This document shows, in pieces, positions 23,755 to 35,345 of a stretch of DNA of 64,000 nt. The notes under the pieces are model-generated. The model ran no database searches and was not told where the DNA came from. It saw nothing but the letters and a program-made list of their open reading frames with translations. The position numbers and the translations under genes were made by a program. This stretch comes from Neckera pumila (Eukaryota; Streptophyta; Bryopsida; Hypnales; Neckeraceae): contig OZ018413.1 of assembly GCA_963969595.1 (NCBI GenBank), positions 2,501-66,500 of the forward strand, given 5' to 3'. Each line of letters opens with the position of its first letter. Positions within the stretch are counted from its first letter, which is position 1.

Positions 23755-24240
23755 TTTAAAATTACACGTTGCTATAAATCAAAAATTGGTTCTGTTAAAT
23801 AAAATGGGAATGTGAAGTGTCTTTGGCTCCAATTTCCCATGATCCCTAAAATTACACACTAGTATAAATCATGAATTGGTGTCGTTAATTTTGTTAAATA
23901 AAATGGGAATGTGAAGTGTCTTTGGTCCAATTTCCTATGATCCCTAAAATTACACACTAGTATAAATCATTAATTGGTGTTGTTAATTTTGTTAAATAAA
24001 ATGGGAAATGTGAAGTGTCTTTGGCTCCAATTTCCTATGATCCCTAAAATTACACACTAGTATAAATCATAAATTGGTGTTGTAAATTTTGTTAAATAAA
24101 ATGGGAATGTGAAGTGTCTTTGGTCCAATTTCCTATGATCCCTAAAATTACACACTAGTATAAATCATGAATTGGTGTTGTTAATTTTGTTAAATAAAAT
24201 GGAAATGTGAAGTGTCTTTGGCTCTAATTTTTATGTTATA
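23755..24240 (+). repeat. 98-bp tandem array, about five copies
   Basis: Units of about 98-101 bp start at 'ccctaaaattacacactagt' and run through 'aaataaaatgggaatgtgaa' to 'ccaatttcctatga'. The first and last copies are more diverged. It lies in AT-rich non-coding DNA. Confidence 0.85.
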
Positions 24241-24546
24241 TCAAAATGGCCCATAATCCCTAAAACTACACAGTAATTGAGACCATCAAATGGTAGAAGA
24301 AAAAGGATTGACAAGTGTCCAAACTAATTCATACCACTTAGTGGTGGGACTAAAATGGAATTCATACTTGCCCAACTATTTGATACGGGCACTTAGTGGT
24401 GGCACAAAATGAAAGTGGTAAGTGCCCAAATTAATTGATCCATTTAGTAGTGGAGAAAAAATGTGTGCTATAAATCAATTAGGATAAATGATTACCAACA
24501 ATATCAGATATAGATTGAAATAATTATAATAATGGTTGATTTCAAA

Positions 24547-24854
24547 GGTGGCTCGGATTTTTGGTAGAAGACTCTTGAATTCTATATATCAAGCTTTGCA
24601 AAGCACCGCTTTGCATTCCACCGTAAATCCAAAAATCAATTTTTTGTTTGGAACAATCTAAATTTCTGATGATAAAAAGTGGTAGTTTTGGGAGTCTCTA
24701 CCTTAGGGTCCACCTGAACATTTCAAATTCCAAGAGCATGGCTAATTGGATCTTTCTTACTTGGATCTTTCTTAATTGATATTGGCATCTCAAATTTTGA
24801 ATCACTAATAAAGAGGTGCAAAGCAGCACTTTTCTACCAAAAATCCGAGCCACC
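24547..24854. mobile_element. MITE-like element with 24-bp terminal inverted repeats
   Basis: The left end (24547-24570) starts ggtggctcgg and ends ggtagaag. The right end (24831-24854) is its reverse complement at 23 of 24 positions, ending ccgagccacc. The 308-bp interior is non-coding. A second, partial copy of the right end ('ctaccaaaaatcc') lies at about 24886. A target-site duplication could not be fixed, so the superfamily is open. Confidence 0.7.
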
Positions 24855-25293
24855 TTTTAAATGGGCTGTGGCATCTGATGAGCTTCTACCAAAAATCCAA
24901 GCTAGCTTTTAGATTGGTTGTGGCATCCGATGAGCCCTGAAGGAATTCTGACAGCATATACATACGGATGAAAATCTCAACAGCACTACTCCAAAACGAT
25001 ATAAATGATATTGATTTACTGCGGTGCTTTTATGGCTGTTTTAATTCCAGTTCTCACACGGATGTGACTAGAAAGCAACCCCAAATGCCTAGACCCCTGT
25101 CTTAGTTCTCAGTCTTTGTTATTGAATGCAGTATTAGTCATTGAAAGTAAAATCAATTTACAGAATTTAGAATCAACATTCAGGCATTGAACCAAGTCTT
25201 TGATGTACAAGTGTTGGAAAACTAAATTGTATTGACTGAATCATATTAAGTAAAAATATGGTGAAAAGGACAGATTACAAGAACATTGAACTT

Positions 25294-25823
25294 CTAGTCC
25301 AGTAGCACAGCACCCCTCAGGGCCTCATCAATAATCTCTTTGACATCTATCTTCAATTCAAATCCTGATAAACGACTCTTGATAGGATGTGCTATAGGTG
25401 GCAAACTAAATTTGGAACTAAGAACAATGTACTATAAACTGTACTTGGTTCTCTGTCATTCCTTAGCAAATAAATTTGACTCCCTTTTTCGAGCCTTTCA
25501 TACCAATTTCCATTGAAAACAATATTTCCAGGGACATAGGTGTTCTCATTCGGGTCAGTGAAAGCTTCTTCAACAATGTACGTTCCCTTGACAACAATCA
25601 TGAGCCACCATGGCTCTTCTTCAAGTGGTGCACGTACAGCAATATTGTCCCCCACGCACAAGCCATCTACAATCCACTCTCCATCAGTGCCAGCTTCAAC
25701 CTACTTGTTTGCATCATAAAGTCTCCGAGCTTGAAATGGAGCTTTGGGTCTCAGCTTGAACAAAGTGAACTTTGGCACATGGTCAATTTGATAGCAAATA
25801 TATTGGGTCTCATATCCTAAACA
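25294..25823 (-). pseudogene. Unknown transposon-associated ORF, broken
   Basis: The minus-strand frame at 25392-25661 (GDNIAVRAPLEEEPWWLMI, then VEEAFTDPNENTYVPGN and NWYERL) continues upstream across a stop (KFTLFKLRPKAPFQARRLYD). It also continues downstream after a frameshift near 25415 (SSKFSLPPIAHPIKSRL, then DVKEIIDEAL) to a TAG at 25294-25296. The pattern recalls accessory ORFs next to transposases in bryophyte genomes, but I cannot name the family. One shift and at least one stop suggest decay. Confidence 0.4.
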
Positions 25824-26518
25824 GACATAGCAAAAACAAGACAAGTGCCAATATTAGATAAGTGTTGAGTCTCTAGCAGTCACTGAACAACATTGATGGT
25901 TAGACATGCTGCCCGGCACCCGTTCAGCTTGCTTGGTGTCCCTCCTATCTACACTATCCAATCCAATTTTGGAAATCAGCCAAAAAAAATTTATGTGTCT
26001 CACACCGGGCACATCAAGGCCCTGTATGCACCTTCACAGCCTACTCATTTAAGAATTGAACAATCTCAACAGCACTTTGTAGCTTCCTCCCATCTGCTTT
26101 TAGCTACTCTGTACAGATCTCTCTCTTTAGAAAGGCACCTGCACCATCTACTTCCCCCTTCCCATGCCCAGAACCAAAATAATTCCAAGACATTTGGCAA
26201 CCATCTACCAATAACCTCATATTCAGTATTTTGGGAGTTTTCCAGTGAAATGGGAGTCTTTTGCCAATGACATGGGAATCTCTGGAGACATATAAGTGGG
26301 AAAGAAAGAAGAATTTCAACTACACAACACCTAAAATGGAATGCAACGGGACCCAAAACGAGTTTGGAAATGAATAATCCACAAATGATGTGCAGAATTT
26401 GCAGTGTGCATTACTATTAATTTGAAATAGTCATCAAATGTACACGTATTTGTCACATTTTCACTATCCAAATCCGACACTTAAGCAAAGAAATTACAAA
26501 TAACACCATTCGTAGGTC

Positions 26519-26604
26519 CACTGTAAACACTTGCACGAGCCGCACTTGTTATTTAAGCGCTTCCAAGAGAATCAAGTGTTGTCCATGCAAGTGTTTAGAC
26601 AGTG
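26519..26604. repeat. Inverted repeat with about 20-bp arms
   Basis: The left arm 'cactgtaaacacttgcacg' (26519-26537) pairs with the right arm 'catgcaagtgtttagacagtg' (26584-26604). A nested inner pair (cacttg and caagtg) extends the stem. The loop is small enough for an RNA hairpin or a foldback transposon end. Confidence 0.6.
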
Positions 26605-26640
26605 CTGTCGGAGAGCGGAGCAGGAACCTAACTAAAGTTT

Positions 26641-27800
26641 TTAACCAACTGCCCACGAAACCCAAGAGTCCTACGCAGGGTAGAAGAGTTGGAAAGTAGG
26701 TAGGTAGATAGGTAGGAATGTAATTTTTGTAAGATAGTTAGGACCGGATCGGATGTTGACCTGGTCTGGCTGGTTAGAAACGGACTCGAATGTCCAGCGC
26801 GGATTTCTGGGGGCCTTTTGCCTTCTAATCAAGTTGTATATAAGTTAGCCCCTACTTGGAAGCTGCGAGTCTTTTCGCCCAAATTTTGTGTATGTCTTCT
26901 CTTGGCCTCTTGTTGCGTGTCTCTCCCGTGTGTGGTAGGGTTGTGTGGTGAGGAGTTAGGAAGGCGCATGCTTGTGCGGGTGTGATTTCTCCCTTTGGTG
27001 TTTTTGTTTTGATCTTTAATACAAGTGAGCGGGTTGTAAAAGAGTTGGGAATGGATTTCAGTTCCTTAGCATCTCTAAGGTTTAGGATTCCGGGCAAGAC
27101 AGCCATTGTTAGGCTAGGCGGATAGAGAGGGATTCCTTAGTCGCTCTAGAACTCATGGGTGGGAAATCCGGTTGAGTGTTCAATCTCTTGAGAGATCTCA
27201 CCGCCTTAGTTGGCAAATGGAAGGACTTTAGTTGATGTTGGAACGGACGAGTTCACTTGCAACCGCCTGGCTTCATACAGACGGAACGTGGCGCTAAGAT
27301 TGTTGTAGTATGAAAGGGTTGTACGGGGGGTCTTTGTGTGACGGGTGATCCGGAGAGTTTTCTAGATTGCTGTGAAGGATTAAACCGGATCCGGATTAGT
27401 GTAGGAATTGGAAAAATAGAGAAGTGGGTCTTCAGCCACTATAAATCACGGAAGGAGCGACGGGCCTGCCACTCTCAAAAGCAAGGGGCAAACCCTCTGA
27501 TGGTGAAACAAAGGTAAAACTAAACCGGATGGGAATAAGAGCAGATGTGAGTTGATCAGACCAGATCGGAAAGTTGACCGGAAAGGAAAAGAGAGTCTGA
27601 TTGTAATTTTCGATGTTGTTGTGTTTCCGATTGTGGTGTTAGAACCGGAAGAGGAAATATTGGTATTGACTTAGCTTAGAGACCAAATAAGGCTAGATAC
27701 TTCATAGAATCTCGCGGGTTTGATCTTCAGAGTCACTTTGTTATACTTTAAAGTGTTTTTTGGTAGTGTAACTGAGAATTTGCTTGCCTTGTGCTGCGAC
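26641..27800 (+). repeat. Retroelement 3' region / LTR-like segment
   Basis: The start ('cccaagagtcctacgcagg', then a run of gtaggtag and 'accggatcggatgttgacc') matches 30690-30810, which directly follows a gag-like frame ('cccaaaagtcctac', 'gaccggatgttgatcc'). Later parts ('agacagccattgttagg', 'gcttgccttgtgctgcgac') match the 3' flank of the gag-like ORF at 53.3-54.1 kb. This is therefore the downstream part of the same retroelement family without its ORF. It may be a solo LTR. Ends and a target duplication were not established. Confidence 0.5.
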
Positions 27801-29933
27801 AAGAGCTTACCTTACATCCAGGTCCTCAAAGTTAACCAGGTCATCTAGTCTCTTCACCTGGTTGGAGCTGCAACTTTCCAGACTAATCAAATTCTCTTGA
27901 AAAAACAAAACAAACAAACCATTTGAGTTGCAATCATCCTGTTCTGGATCTCACTTACAAATATTTGGAAACTAGAAGCACTTATCTCTCAAGTTGTTGC
28001 AACAAATACTTCACAAAGTTTAGAATTTGGATAGTTATAGAAGTAAGGATTTGGAGACCCCAAAAAGTCAATATTAAGCTTCTAACCAAGCATAGTTGAC
28101 TTTATCAGCCACGTTTTTAATTAGTTTAGAAGAAAAAAAAAAAAAATGAAATAAAGAGTAATTGGACTTTGGGAATTGTTCCCAAATTAGTATTAGTAGG
28201 AAAAACTCGACAAAGTTTATTTCTTAGTTGATTGACTTTTATGTCATTAGCAAAAGTTTTATTAGATTAGATTTAATAGGATTAGATTTGTTTTCAAAAA
28301 TATCTCCAAAAGAAGGAAAATACAAAAAGAATCGGTTTTTTCTTTTATTGAAGAAAAGAAAAAGAAAGACGACATGGATGCTACCTTCGACTACAACAAG
28401 ATCACGATGACGGTAAACGAGGATGGCATCATTGAATCCGCGATTTTTGGAGTAAGTTTTAAAAATCCTTTCTTTTATTGTTTTGTTATTTAATTGTGCT
28501 AATTAGTAAATTAGATTAGGATTGTTAATTAGGATTAACATTGTGGAATTAAGAAGTTGGAATGCAATTTAGAACATTAAGAACCACAAGAAATAGGAAT
28601 TGAAATTTAGAATTAGATAGGAAATTTGAATAGCTTCTAGAAAACAATTGCAATTAGGAATAGGATAAAAATTCCAAAAGATAAAAGAAATTTGAAATTT
28701 AGATAGAAATTAGGAAACAAATTAGAAAGAATTATACAAAACCAATTTATCAAGGAGTTTAAAATTTACAATAGAAAATTGACTCAAATTATTAAGAATT
28801 TAACATAATTTCCAAATAGCTATCGTACTAGAAATTCCCAACATTTATTTTGAATAGGAAATAGTAGTAAAAGTAGGAAGGAAAAAATAGAAGTTAACCA
28901 ATAGAATTTCTTTTAGGTTATTTAAATTTAAAGTAAAAGTGAAAACCAAAGATCAAAGTAGAAATAGTTTCCGAATTTCCAAAGTAAAAAAGAAATTACG
29001 GAAGAATTTTGGTGAACCAAATAACGGTCGAAATTCAGTCGTAAGATAACTTTTATCAAGGAAGTCAAAATTATTTTTATTTTACCTATAAGATAAAAAT
29101 CAAATATTGATAGTAAAACCAATTCACATTAGAAGTAGAAAGTAAAAAGAAATTACATAAGAATTTTGATGAACCAACACGATCAAAATTCATCAGTAAA
29201 ACCAATTAACTAAGAAGTAAAAAATTAGGAACTTAAGGTAAAAAAGAATTACGTAAAATTTTTGATGAACCAACACGGTCAAAATTCCTCAGTAAATTAC
29301 CTTACATCAAGAAGTCAAAAGTAGTTACATTTTTACCACAACAAGTATAGAAGTAACATCTCTAAAGTAAAACTATTTAATTTAGAAACAAGTTGAATTT
29401 GTCTTCTATTAGTAAGGATAAGAACTTATAAAAAATTACCCAAAAGAGATTAATTAAAAATCACTTTAGCCCCAATTATCCGTTAGGAATTTAGATTAAC
29501 TTTAGCTTTCTTCACCATTTGGAAAGGGTAAACTAAACCTTAGCTATTAAACCATTCTGTTTATTTGCTTCTAGGCTAATACCAATTCAAAGTTTGATTG
29601 TTAATCGATCATAGTAAAAACCATCTGAACAATACTAACATCTTTTGGATTTTATAACAGTTAGAAGTGGACAAAGCTAACACTAGGAACAACATCGAAA
29701 GATCTATTGCTTGAAAGGCGTAATTGGATTATACGTGTTGACATCCAATAGAGTTTTAACTACAACAAAAACTAGAACCTGGCCTTGTGTACACTTTATT
29801 CCAAGGGTGGGAATAAAGCACCCACAAGGAGCGTTTCAGGCGGAGCAAGCGACTGAAGACGACGCCTCTTTGCGGAAGAAGAACACTTCTTGGAGGGAGA
29901 TCTACTCCAGATAAGGGACCGGAAGTAGAGAAA
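27801..29933. other. AT-rich DNA 5' of gag-like ORF
   Basis: Very AT-rich with short repeated phrases ('attttgatgaaccaacacg' at about 29163 and 29260). A possible short exon starts at the ATG 28374 (ATFDYNKITMTVNEDG) and runs into GTAAGT. It could be a 5' exon of the retroelement ORF downstream, but no other evidence supports it. Confidence 0.35.
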
Positions 29934-30723
29934 ATGGAATCGGAGGAATCGGATCCAAATGATCCGTTCAATAAATTGATCAGCATCTTCTGTAAAATAC
30001 GAGCGGATTGGGAGATCAAGAGAAGGACCCTCTCTAGTATCGGAGATCTAGTGGATGCGTCGATAGACAGCGAGCTATCGGAGAAGGTGGGGTTACGCAT
30101 CACCAATCCGGCCAAACACAAGAACCAAGAAGTAGAGATTTGTCGACTTCAGGAGGAGGTCGACGTGTTAAAGGCAGAGATGTTTGCCTTTCAAGGAAGA
30201 TAAGGCTGCCGTCCGGGAGATGGCGGAAGTAACACGGAAGGTAGTGGAAACAATGAAGGACACTCTGGGAGAACCCGAATCCGCCGCCGTCAAGGCAAAA
30301 CTATTTGACAAGGGAGTACACAAGGAGAAGAAAGTATCCGGTTCCCGGATAGTTCGGATCTTGACCAATTTTACCGAGCGGGTGGAAACAGCAATGGTGG
30401 CGGCACAAGAGGCAGCAAATTGGATGGAGGTGAGCAGCCAAAAGTTGACTAGATCCATGTACTCTAGGGAGGTTCATCTTTTGGATCTCTCGATGCCGGA
30501 TTTGTTTCTGGGTGGACCTAATATGAGGGAGGGTAAGGATCAGACTCCCTAGTCAAAGAAGAGTGAACAAGGACCTAGACCTGCACCTGACACAACAATT
30601 CATCTGGATTCATCGCCAGGGTCAAATCTTTCAGATCCTACAACTGGAGAACGGAGCCAGAATTTGCAAGATGTCTTTGAGAGTTTGCCACCACAACCCA
30701 AAAGTCCTACATTGGGTCAGGGG
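29934..30723 (+). pseudogene. Coiled-coil gag-like retroelement ORF, frameshifted
   Basis: Frame 29934-30203 (DPFNKLISIFCKIRADWEIK, then VEICRLQEEVDVLKAEMF) continues after a one-base shift at about 30185 in another frame to 30552. Reading on past that stop gives LQDVFESLPPQPKSP. The protein is charged and coiled-coil-rich. It is followed directly by the LTR-like segment at 30690-30850 that is shared with 26641. This places it as the C-terminal part of a gag-like ORF related in layout to those at 50.9 and 58.3 kb. No zinc knuckle, protease or polymerase follows. Confidence 0.45.
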
Positions 30724-30851
30724 ATTGCATAGTAGGTAGGAATTATTTTTGTTAGGGATAGGATGGACTGGACCGGATGTTGATCCACTTCGGCCAGTTA
30801 GGGTCAGATCGATAGTTTCGCACGGAGAACTTTTCCTCAATTCCTTCATTC

Positions 30852-31844
30852 ATGAAGTCCTTCATGGATTTGGATTCCATCCCCACTATCCTTCACCTCA
30901 TTGAAGAGGTGCCCAATTTCAAGGGATTCATTGCAGGTTCGTTTGTGGATGGTGATGACGTCCTTGTTGGGCTCACAAAATCGCACCAAATAAAGTTCTA
31001 TCTTTATTCAACATAATGTCCTGTCATGAAGTACAAGCTTTTTTGCACGGACGCCGATTGGTTAGGGGAAGACGGAAGAGGCATTAAGTTGTGGAAAAAA
31101 GATGCTGAAGGGCAAAGTTTGTGGCCACGCGGTTTGCCGTTGCCTGTTCCCATGAAGATAATGAAAGGCTTGGAAGACATTGTGAAAGGTGTGTCGGGAT
31201 TTGTGAAGTACTGGGACAATTTATGCAATGCAGACGTTACCGGGGAGTATCAAAGATGTTACGAGCATTTGGTTAAGTATTGGCGTGGCGTGAAGGTAGC
31301 GTTGATGGAACCGTTACCTACTTTTGATGTTTTGAAGGACGGTTTCTGGCCAACTACTCGTATTCAAGCAAGTCGAGTGGATCAATTTGACGATAATGGT
31401 GAGGATCGTGAAGAGTTTGGGGAAGATGAAGCATACGTCAGACCATTGAGTGGTCGCCCAAACCCATCGTTCAGAGTAGCTTGAGATTTGTTCAAAGGCT
31501 ATTTTGTTGTAGTTCATCCCGCAGATGGTGACTCTCATCCAATTTGGATTGCAAAGGCATTGTCTGATCTGAATTCGAATCCAGAGAATCCAAATTGTGT
31601 ATTCATTCAATACTTTTGTCCAACATCAAAGAATCAAGATGTTCAAGAAAATTATACTGGGTGGGATAGCAAAAAAGGTCTGCGTTGGAGGGTGGATGAA
31701 ACTGAACCACCGGTTTAGCAACATACAGATGCTCTTATGACAGCGTAGAAGTCCAGGATTCAAAAAGATAGTGTGGAGTGTATGATCAAGATCCCAGCTA
31801 TACAAATTGAAGTCATCAACCAAAGTTTGGCTTCCTATAATTGA
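30852..31844 (+). pseudogene. Unknown ORF with four in-frame stops
   Basis: One plus-strand frame is recognisable for 330 codons (FMDLDSIPTILHLIEEVPNF ... LFCTDADWLGEDGRGIKLW ... GYFVVVHPADGDSHPIWIAK ... IPAIQIEVINQSL). It is broken only by stops at 31014, 31482, 31716 and 31746, with no frameshift. Its middle part (HPADGDSHPIWIAKAL) is compatible with a short chromatin- or DNA-binding fold, but I do not recognise the family. It abuts the truncated retroelement segment at 30850. With the SWIM fragment downstream it may derive from one larger transposon. Confidence 0.4.
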
Positions 31845-32209
31845 GAAGCCAAAACCACGTATGTGCATATGTGGCATGTTTGGTTTTGTATTTGACATCC
31901 GCATGTTGTGTGTAGTGGATGGAATTTATATATTGCAATACGTGGCTTAGTTTTGAATGTTGTTGGTTTAGATTTATAGTTCAATATTGCTTGTATGTTT
32001 TGGAAAGTTCATCTTGTTTTTTAGAAACAAGAGAATTCATTTTCAATATTAATCTATTTTATTAATGTACTATTGTGTTTTATTTATTTATTTATTTTCT
32101 ACTTTGGAGTATTAATTTACTTGGATTTCAAGCACATATGTTATAAAATCTACAAACATTTCATTTGAAAGTGTGATTCAATGGAAAAAGGTAGTGGATA
32201 TAACCACTT

Positions 32210-32420
32210 TGTTTTGGATAAACGTGTATTGCATTTGTCACATTCTGGATAGGGGGCCGGTTGATTGTTACAAATTTCCTACCTGCATAAGTCACTAGCA
32301 GTACCAAGCCATGCATATCTCACGGGCACTTACACGAATTCAATGGGAATTGAACCCGGACTGCCTAAATGAGATAAACAATCCCTTACAACCAACCATA
32401 GAGCTCATGACTTGGTGTTC
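32210..32420 (-). mobile_element. tRNA-derived SINE candidate
   Basis: On the minus strand 'ggttggttgtaaggga' (possible A box) is followed about 35 nt later by 'ccgggttcaattccc', a good Pol III B box that matches a tRNA T-arm. Downstream sequence ends near 'ccggccccctatccag'. No complete tRNA cloverleaf is present, so a SINE fits better than a tRNA gene. Ends and target duplications were not established. Confidence 0.4.
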
Positions 32421-32694
32421 TGAAGATGGCATGATCTGAATGTATATTCTTGAAAACATTGAACCTGAAATTCAATCTCAATTTGTTTCAAGTCTTTGTA
32501 TGTTACTACACTCCTATTTTAATGGAAACTGAACTTCAAAATGGACAATATTATTTTGAGAGGGACCAAAACTCCCAAAATTTTGAATATAATGTTACCT
32601 CTCAAAATAATATTTTATAATAAACTGAACTTCAAAATGGACAACATTATTGCTTGCCCAAAGTGCCAGAAGCATGGCTTGTTTTGACTGGGAC

Positions 32695-33266
32695 AGACCT
32701 CAATTGAGAAGAAACATTGTTGTTCCAACATGCGGGTTTTCATCTCCAAGAGCATCCTATCTTGTCACCACATCAACTCTTCAACATGTTGAAGATATTT
32801 AAAAGTGTGTTGTATGATCAACCAACACCACAGAATGCAAATGCGTATCTGACAGTTAGAAACAACAGAAGTATACGGCAAATTGCAAATATACCAACAG
32901 CGGAATAAGTGGGAGAGTGCTGGCAACATCAAAGGCCAAATAATTGGAGTGACATTACTTCCTTTTTCAGGACTAGGTGCTATTGTGCCGCTAGAGACTG
33001 GGTCAAACCATGATAGACATTTGTCTCAATTTAAAGTGGGTATGTTCCCAACTTGCACATGCCCAGACTTTGTGAATATGTCCATTTCTGCTATTGGTGG
33101 TTGTCAGCAATATGTGAATTGCAATCACTTGTACTACCTATATCGATATTTTTGCAAGGTGGACATTCATGATCACAAGTTCATTCACGCACCTAGTTAT
33201 AGCTTCAATGAGCTCAAGGTTCTTCTAGTTCAAGCAGAGATCATCATTGTTCCAAAATACGCATAG
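32695..33266 (+). pseudogene. SWIM zinc-finger fragment
   Basis: A plus-strand frame from about 32880 to 33266 carries FPTCTCPDF followed about 20 residues later by YVNCNHLYYLY. This is the CxC...CxH pattern of a SWIM zinc finger, common in MULE-type transposases and related plant proteins. An upstream frame (32717-32908) joins after a frameshift near 32890. The N-terminal catalytic part is missing. It is probably a transposase remnant. Confidence 0.5.
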
Positions 33267-33479
33267 TGTCATTCTTCTATATACTTAATCATATTGTATT
33301 AATTTGCAATTAGAATGCTTTGAAAAATTTGAAATATAAAATGTTTATGCATTCATGAAGTGTAAAGTACAAATCATTGTTCATATATTCAAAATTGAGA
33401 AGGTATGAATGCCCAAGACTTGCATCAATGATCTCTAATTCAATAACAAACACATGATTATTAAATCTTTATCTTGTTT

Positions 33480-34240
33480 TTTGTTTTGTTTTTCAAAATA
33501 TAAAACATGTTATTTTTCTATTTTTTTATTCCATTACTTTTCCAATTGTATTTCTATTTTTTTACATTTTTTAAAAATTGTTTTCTTTGTTTATGTTTTT
33601 TTTCAAATGTTTTTCATGAATGCTTTTTAATTTCTTTTACATTCTTCTCGTACAAATTATATTTTTCTAAGGACATCTACTACACCTTATTTGCCCTAGA
33701 GGTGCGGTCAGTGTTCTAGTTTGGGATATATTTGCAAAAAGTCCATGACATTTTGCAATGACTGAATAAAGTCTAAATTTCATATTAGCATGGAAGGATT
33801 TTTTCTCCATTTGAAATCAAAAACCTTTTGATTTTTTTTTTTCTTTTGGTTATTTTCATCTATATCCATTGTAATTCTATTCTTCCTCCATTTTGTTCCA
33901 ATTTTGTTCCACATTTTATTCCCTTCATTGTTCATTACTTTTTGGAATGTTTCTATATTGTTTTCTTTAATTCTTTTAATTATAATTTATGTTATTGTAG
34001 AAGACATCTTCCACACTTTTTTTCCCAATTTATTTCACTATAACTTCTTTTACCTATTTTCAATATTATGTACTTGTTAATTGTTTCTCTGATTTTTTTA
34101 GTTAATCTTCTAAAATATGTCTTATCCATTTGTTTCATTCATGTTTGTTTTGGGCTTGAATCCTATGCCCCAGTTTATATTTTGTTTTTCAATCAGAATG
34201 ATCACTCTTTTAGGTTGGGATATATTTGCGAGAAGCTGAT
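33480..34240 (+). repeat. T-rich duplicated segment
   Basis: Two T-rich blocks end in the same phrase, 'tttgggatatatttgcaa' at about 33719 and 'gttgggatatatttgcga' at about 34214. Both contain 'ttctatttttt' and 'ttccattac'-like runs. The second copy is about 490 bp after the first. The hydrophobic ORFs predicted here (for example 33507-33719) are poly-T artefacts. Confidence 0.35.
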
Positions 34241-34289
34241 GAAACTTGAGGTTGTTAATCTGAAGGCCCTGGTTAAAATCCTGTGAGGC

Positions 34290-35336
34290 CCAAAATTATA
34301 ATAGAGGGTGTGATCCCTAAATTGAGCTTAGTATTCAGAGTTTCTATACAACTTGTGTACTAAATAAATCCTAAAATCCACTTTTGTTATTATTAGGGTT
34401 TTTTGCTAAATTTGTGCCACAATGTTCTATCAATAATTTGTAATCGCATGAAAAGTTGAATTGCAATGAGTGATGAATGTGTTGAACTGGATACAAAATT
34501 ATGAACGGCTTTTTATGGCAAACAATGGCAAATCTTAAAGCAAAGAAGTTTTTTTAGGAAAATCCAAGTTTAGAAAAAGTGGTCATAGGTCCTAAAACTT
34601 ATTATATTTAGTAGGTTTTCATCTATTACTAAAAGAAAATAAATGCGACATTTTTTTTATTTTTTCCCTACAAAATCAAATTGAGGGCTCTAGGCTCACA
34701 AGCTTGCCGCACTAGGCTCACACGCTAGCGTCATTGCCATTTGTAGAAAGATTTTGACTTCAGACTTAGAGTTAAGAAAATTTTGTGTTGAAAAATTAAG
34801 TTGAGAGTCTTGGAAAAAAATTCACGAAAGAAAATACTTGATTTTCATTCTTTAAAATTCTTCAATAGAAGTAGATTCAAGATTGAAAAAGAACTAAATC
34901 ATTAATAATTCTAAGATGAGATTGAAACACAATAATCCTAACGGTGAGATTATACTAGCAAGAAAACTTAATCTTGTCCAACATTTTCTTTTGAAAAGTT
35001 GTGAAAACTGCATTCAAAAATGAATCCTACAAGTGTTTTTCTAAAAAAAACTCTAGTTGCCTATGTATTAAGATTGTCCATAATTTTTTCATAATATATC
35101 CAAATGAGATGAATCAAAGCTTCACATTTAGGAAAAAAAATATAATCTTCTAAAAAAAAATTTAATTTTTTTTTTGTTTTTAAATGTTTTTTTTGGTATT
35201 GTCGACTAAATTCACTTTTAGGCTTTTGTGGTATAACTTTTATTCCCAAGAACCAATTGTAACAAAAATTATCTTCCCACAAAGCTAATCACTTTTATCT
35301 ATCTCATGAGAAAGTTTCAAAAAGTTTAATAAAAAA
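34290..35336. other. AT-rich intergenic DNA, no gene seen
   Basis: No coding or RNA gene recognised. It contains homopolymer runs of A and T. A local inexact duplication ('cctaggctcacaagcttgcc', 'ctaggctcacacgctagcg') lies near 34690-34730. Confidence 0.4.
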
Positions 35337-35345
35337 TTGAGTTAT

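Noticed and set aside
19240..24240. Regular repeats as a possible CRISPR array
   Set aside because: The 34-, 66- and 98-bp units are directly adjacent with no unique spacers, and the genome is eukaryotic.
32210..32420. Functional tRNA gene
   Set aside because: Only A- and B-box-like motifs are present; no acceptor or anticodon stem can be formed.
33507..34286. Hydrophobic, membrane-like small proteins on the plus strand
   Set aside because: They are translations of poly-T-rich DNA, which gives Phe/Leu/Ile runs; no conserved motif or gene context.
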